Shown piece after piece: positions 60,966 through 64,000 of a stretch of 64,000 nucleotides of DNA. Both the position numbers and the translations under genes were made by a program. Origin of the DNA: Selenomonas sp. ND2010 (GTDB lineage: Bacteria; Bacillota; Negativicutes; Selenomonadales; Selenomonadaceae). The DNA lies in the NCBI RefSeq assembly GCF_000702005.1, contig NZ_JNKI01000009.1, positions 1 through 64,000 of the forward strand, read 5' to 3'. The first letter of the stretch is position 1. Each line of letters starts with the position of its first letter. The notes below the pieces were generated by a model, which saw only the letters and a program-made list of their open reading frames with translations, did no database searches and was not told the origin of the DNA.

Positions 60966-62243
60966 ATGGAAGTTTTAGCAGGTATTATTTTTATTTTGAT
61001 GTATGTGGTGATTGTATCGGAAAAGATACACCGTACGGTTGCCGCTATGCTTGGTGCAACACTGATGGTTTTGTTAGGCATCATGAGCCAGGAAACTGCT
61101 TTGCATCATGTGGATTTCAACACGCTGGGCTTGCTGGTCGGTATGATGGTGTTGGTCGGGGTGACAAGCCATACGGGATTGTTTGACTACGTTGCTATCA
61201 AGGCGGCAAAAGTAGCGAAGGCGGAACCAAAACGCATTTTGGTATATCTTGGTCTCATTACGGCTGTTTTTTCGGCGTTCCTTGATAATGTTACGACCGT
61301 TTTGCTGATGGTGCCAGTTACCTTTAGCATCACGCAGAAGCTGCACATCAATCCGATTCCGTTTCTGCTGACGCAGATCATTGCATCGAATGTTGGTGGT
61401 ACAGCAACGCTTATTGGTGATCCGCCGAATATTATGATTGGCAGTGCGATAAAAGAATTGACCTTTATGGCGTTTATTGAGAATTTGGCACCGATTGCCC
61501 TTATCAATCTGGTGGTGGTAATTTTCCTGGTGGAGGTCATTTATCGCAACAAGATGAATACGAAACCGGAACTGCAGGCTGAACTCATGCAGATGGATGA
61601 GAAAAAATCCCTTAAAGACCGTGGCCTTTTGGTTCGTTCGTTGTTTGTGCTGACGCTGGTCATTCTGGGCTTCTTTACCCATTCGATTACCCATATCGAA
61701 TCTTCGATGATTGCGCTGGCTGGCGGTTTCCTGCTGCTCCTTTTGGCGGGTGGGAGCCATCATCTGGTCGAAAAGACGATGAAGTCGGTAGAGTGGGCTA
61801 CCATCTTCTTCTTCATCGGTCTGTTTATCGCTGTTGGCGGCCTCATCGAAACGGGTATTATCGGCAGTTTGGCCAAACAGGCCGTAGAGCTTACGGGCGG
61901 CGATGTAACGAAAACTTCGTTGCTGGTTTTGTGGCTCAGTGCGCTGGTGTCCTCTGTATTGGATAATATCCCGTTTGTCGCTACCATGATTCCGCTTATT
62001 CAGGATATGGGAAATATGGGGGTTAGCAACCTCGAACCTATTTGGTGGAGCTTGGCGCTGGGAGCCTGCCTGGGCGGCAATGGAACATTGGTAGGCGCTT
62101 CTGCTAACCTCATTGTGGCTGGTTTAGCGGCGGAACGCGGGGTAAAAATTACCTTTATCAATTATTTTAAAATCGGATTTCCTATCATGCTCTTGACGAT
62201 TGTACTGTCAACGGTGTATGTTTATATCCGGTACTTGATTTAA
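60966..62243 (+). CDS. ArsB/NhaD-type (SLC13-like) membrane permease
   Basis: A 425-residue protein with about 11-12 membrane helices, of the ion-transporter superfamily that includes ArsB, NhaD and YbiR. The pattern SNVGGTATLIGDPPNIMIGSA and, in the second half, GNGTLVGASANLIVAGLAAERG are the paired signature of this superfamily. Two such halves indicate internal duplication. The start is ATG 60966, with AAAAAGGAGG at 60950-60959; a longer frame from 60885 crosses the hairpin. Substrate (arsenite, sodium/proton or a carboxylate) cannot be told. Confidence 0.85.
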   Translation: MEVLAGIIFILMYVVIVSEKIHRTVAAMLGATLMVLLGIMSQETALHHVDFNTLGLLVGMMVLVGVTSHTGLFDYVAIKAAKVAKAEPKRILVYLGLITAVFSAFLDNVTTVLLMVPVTFSITQKLHINPIPFLLTQIIASNVGGTATLIGDPPNIMIGSAIKELTFMAFIENLAPIALINLVVVIFLVEVIYRNKMNTKPELQAELMQMDEKKSLKDRGLLVRSLFVLTLVILGFFTHSITHIESSMIALAGGFLLLLLAGGSHHLVEKTMKSVEWATIFFFIGLFIAVGGLIETGIIGSLAKQAVELTGGDVTKTSLLVLWLSALVSSVLDNIPFVATMIPLIQDMGNMGVSNLEPIWWSLALGACLGGNGTLVGASANLIVAGLAAERGVKITFINYFKIGFPIMLLTIVLSTVYVYIRYLI

Positions 62244-62255
62244 TCTGCTGATGAA

Positions 62256-62287
62256 AGTTGCGGAATCAAATTCCGCAACTTTTTTTG
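62256..62287 (+). terminator. intrinsic terminator after the permease gene
   Basis: Ten-base arms AGTTGCGGAA (62256-62265) and TTCCGCAACT (62271-62280), five-base loop, then a run of T. Confidence 0.9.
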
Positions 62288-62366
62288 TTTGGATTTTGCC
62301 TTGGCGGGCAGGAATCCGGGAGTAGGACAAGAATAGTAAGGATGATAATGGTTTGGAGGGGTCCTT

Positions 62367-62639
62367 TTGGCAAAGTTTAGTGGACGCAGTTCGGGAATAT
62401 GCTTCCTATTTGTAGTGGTAGGTGCGATTCTGGGAGGAATTATTGGCCAGCTGTTGATGAATGTGGATGCACTTTCGGGATTAATGCCGTATTTGGTGGC
62501 GACGTATCCTGTTTTCGATGTGAAGCCCTTTACCATTAATCTCTATGTGATTCAGTTAACACTGGGGTTGGCATTTGCCCCGAATCTCATGAGTATTTTC
62601 GGAATTGTTCTGGCAATTGTACTATTTCGCCGCTATTGA
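62367..62639 (+). CDS. DUF4321-like small membrane protein
   Basis: A 90-residue membrane protein with two hydrophobic helices (about residues 10-29, ICFLFVVVGAILGGIIGQLL, and 60-87, VIQLTLGLAFAPNLMSIFGIVLAIVLF) and the middle PYLVATYPVFDVKPFTINLYV, as in the DUF4321 family that lies next to maf/radC in Firmicutes. The start is TTG 62367, with GGAGGGG at 62355-62361. Function unknown. Confidence 0.75.
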   Translation: MAKFSGRSSGICFLFVVVGAILGGIIGQLLMNVDALSGLMPYLVATYPVFDVKPFTINLYVIQLTLGLAFAPNLMSIFGIVLAIVLFRRY

Positions 62640-62651
62640 GAGGGGAAAGTC

Positions 62652-63242
62652 ATGATTATTTTGGCGTCTGGTTCACCGCGTAGAAAGGAACTTCTGGAAC
62701 AAGTGGGAGCCAGTTTTGTGGTCTCGGTAAGTGATGCTGCGGAGGAAAGCAGTGATCGGCTCGAGCCGGAAGAACTGGTGAGAATTAATGCCGTGGCGAA
62801 GGCGAAGGCTGTGGCTGCCGAATATCCGGAAAAGCCGGTATTGGGGGCAGATACGGTGGTTTCGCTTGACGGGCATACGTATGGGAAGCCGTGTGATAAG
62901 AATGAGGCTTGCCGCATGTTGGAGAACTTTTCGGGACGGACTCATCAGGTATCTACCGGTATAGCCATGGTGGTAAAGGGTGAGATCTATACGGATGTAG
63001 TGACCACGAAAGTCACTTTCGGTGCGATGTCCCAAGAGGAGATTTCCCGTTATGTCGAGACCGGTGAGCCACTGGATAAGGCAGGGGCTTATGCGGTTCA
63101 GGGAATAGCGGCGCGTTTTATCGAGAAAATCGAGGGCTCATACTCCAATGTGGTTGGCTTGCCGTTACATGCAGTCACACAGCTTGCTAGAAAGGCAGGC
63201 GTTGATTTGTATGACAATCATGGTGAGGGATTTACCCGTTAA
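62652..63242 (+). CDS. maf: Maf nucleotide pyrophosphatase
   Basis: A house-cleaning enzyme that hydrolyses non-canonical or dTTP/UTP-type nucleotides and is implicated in division arrest. The 196 residues show the N-terminal IILASGSPRRKELLEQVG, GADTVVSLDGHTYGKPCDKNEACRML with the catalytic Asp region, FSGRTHQVSTGIA and the C-terminal GAYAVQGIAARFIEKIEGSYSNVVGLPL. It is immediately before radC, overlapping it by 32 bases in another frame. Confidence 0.95.
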   Translation: MIILASGSPRRKELLEQVGASFVVSVSDAAEESSDRLEPEELVRINAVAKAKAVAAEYPEKPVLGADTVVSLDGHTYGKPCDKNEACRMLENFSGRTHQVSTGIAMVVKGEIYTDVVTTKVTFGAMSQEEISRYVETGEPLDKAGAYAVQGIAARFIEKIEGSYSNVVGLPLHAVTQLARKAGVDLYDNHGEGFTR

Positions 63243-63900
63243 AGAACGTCCTCGGGAAAAACTATTGGCGGCTGGAGCAGCGGGCCTTAGCAATACAGAG
63301 CTATTGGCAGTACTGCTTCGCACGGGGACGAGGGAGAAGTCAGTCCTTCGGATTGCCGAGGAAGTCTTGGCGTATTACAAAGAGCGGGGACTATTGGCCA
63401 TTGCCCATATTCCTGCGGCAGAGCTAGCGGCAATTCATGGCGTAGGGCAGGCGAAAGCCGCTACTATCCTGGCGGCGGTGGAGCTTGGCCGGCGCTTGTC
63501 GATGCTGGAGGCTGAATGCGTAGAAGTGGTAAATGGCCCCGAGGATGTGGCGCATTTTGCCATGCCCAGGTTCCGGTTTGAACAACGGGAGCATTTTGCG
63601 GTTATGCTGCTGAATACCAAAAATCATATTTTGGGACTGCATGATGTTTCCGTGGGAAGCTTGCAGGCTTCGGTGGTGCATCCGCGTGAAGTGTTCCGAA
63701 CGGCGGTAGACTACGCCGCAGCTTCCATGATATTGCTGCACAATCACCCGAGTGGCGATCCTACGCCCAGTCATGAAGATATCGCTGTGACAGCGCGGTT
63801 AGTCAAAGCGGGGAAAATCATGGATATCCCTGTCCTGGATCATGTTATCATTGGGCGCAACCGGTATGTCAGCCTGAAAGACAAGGGGTTAATGTCGTAG
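63211..63900 (+). CDS. radC: RadC/JAB-domain protein
   Basis: A 229-residue protein with an N-terminal helix-hairpin-helix region (LAAIHGVGQAKAATILAAVELGRR) and the MPN/JAB domain holding the zinc-site signature HNHPSGDPTPSHEDI. Despite the name, its role in DNA repair is unproven. The start is ATG 63211 (or 63220), within the maf gene; no good Shine-Dalgarno, so translation is probably coupled to maf. The maf-radC order leads in other Firmicutes to mreB. Confidence 0.93.
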   Translation: MTIMVRDLPVKERPREKLLAAGAAGLSNTELLAVLLRTGTREKSVLRIAEEVLAYYKERGLLAIAHIPAAELAAIHGVGQAKAATILAAVELGRRLSMLEAECVEVVNGPEDVAHFAMPRFRFEQREHFAVMLLNTKNHILGLHDVSVGSLQASVVHPREVFRTAVDYAAASMILLHNHPSGDPTPSHEDIAVTARLVKAGKIMDIPVLDHVIIGRNRYVSLKDKGLMS

Positions 63901-63930
63901 GAGAAAATTGTTATTTCTGGAATTTTTCCG

Positions 63931-63959
63931 TTACAAACTCCTATGATTTGTGCTACAAT
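63931..63959 (+). promoter_or_regulatory. promoter at the right edge, probably for mreB
   Basis: TTACAA (63931-63936) and TACAAT (63954-63959) are 17 bases apart, with a TG extension at 63951-63952. The gene it serves starts outside the window; mreB is a guess from the order in other Firmicutes. Confidence 0.55.
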
Positions 63960-64000
63960 AAGAGTGCTGTTTTTTTATTTTATGTTGTAAATTTCGCCGG

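Overview
This window looks like a contiguous chromosomal segment of a flagellated, anaerobic Firmicute with a Gram-negative-type envelope lineage (Negativicutes, Selenomonas-like). The lineage is an inference from protein style, the moderately GC-rich coding, frequent TTG starts, and a gene order that follows Bacillus/Clostridia closely; no rRNA is present to confirm it. Almost all of the DNA is coding and almost everything is vertically inherited core genome. The only mobile DNA is the right end of an IS3-family element at 1-334, which abuts the HU gene.

Layout. 1-2771: IS3 end, HU, a short-chain dehydrogenase, a UgtP/MGDG-synthase-like glycosyltransferase. 2870-12735: a tandem zinc-ribbon protein, then the classic Bacillus-origin-type cluster divIC - S1-domain protein - tilS - hpt - ftsH - birA - coaX - dusB, ending with an M18 aminopeptidase. 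12739-15750: deoD (reverse), RNase P RNA, a c-di-AMP (ydaO-type) riboswitch driving an NlpC/P60 hydrolase, a 25-residue membrane microprotein and folB. 15810-23509: dprA - topA - trmFO - hslV - hslU - codY, the same order as Bacillus subtilis except that xerC (codV) is missing.

23649-57425 is one huge flagellar/chemotaxis (fla/che) operon running in one direction: flgB, flgC (frameshifted here), fliE-F-G-H-I-J, a lytic transglycosylase, motE-like, fliK, flgD, a TIGR02530-type protein, flgE, flbD, fliL, fliM, fliY, cheY, fliO-P-Q-R, flhB, flhA, flhF, flhG, a PilZ protein, cheB, cheA, cheW, cheC, cheD, a small membrane protein, sigD, fapA, a small hydrophilic protein and a SwrB-like membrane coiled-coil protein. 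Together these encode the rod, MS ring, C ring, export gate and ATPase, hook, its length control and the Bacillus-type CheA/B/C/D/W/Y circuit. Receptors, CheR, flagellin and MotAB are not in the window. Internal sigma-70-like promoters before fliL and cheY and hairpins after motE, after flgE and between cheW and cheC suggest that the operon is divided into differently expressed segments.

57476-64000: trpD (reverse), tRNA-Pro and tRNA-Arg, a FIST-GGDEF diguanylate cyclase, an ArsB/NhaD-type permease, a DUF4321-like membrane protein, maf and radC, followed by a good promoter that probably belongs to mreB just outside the window.

The observations most worth a second look are the flgC frameshift, the SD-preceded 25-residue ORF after the c-di-AMP-controlled hydrolase, the c-di-AMP aptamer that sits directly on a Shine-Dalgarno sequence without a terminator, the three-fold repeat inside the hook protein, the tandem zinc-ribbon protein, and the inverted repeat upstream of the FIST-GGDEF gene. 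I did not find a convincing unknown multi-gene system; the window is dominated by well-known machinery.
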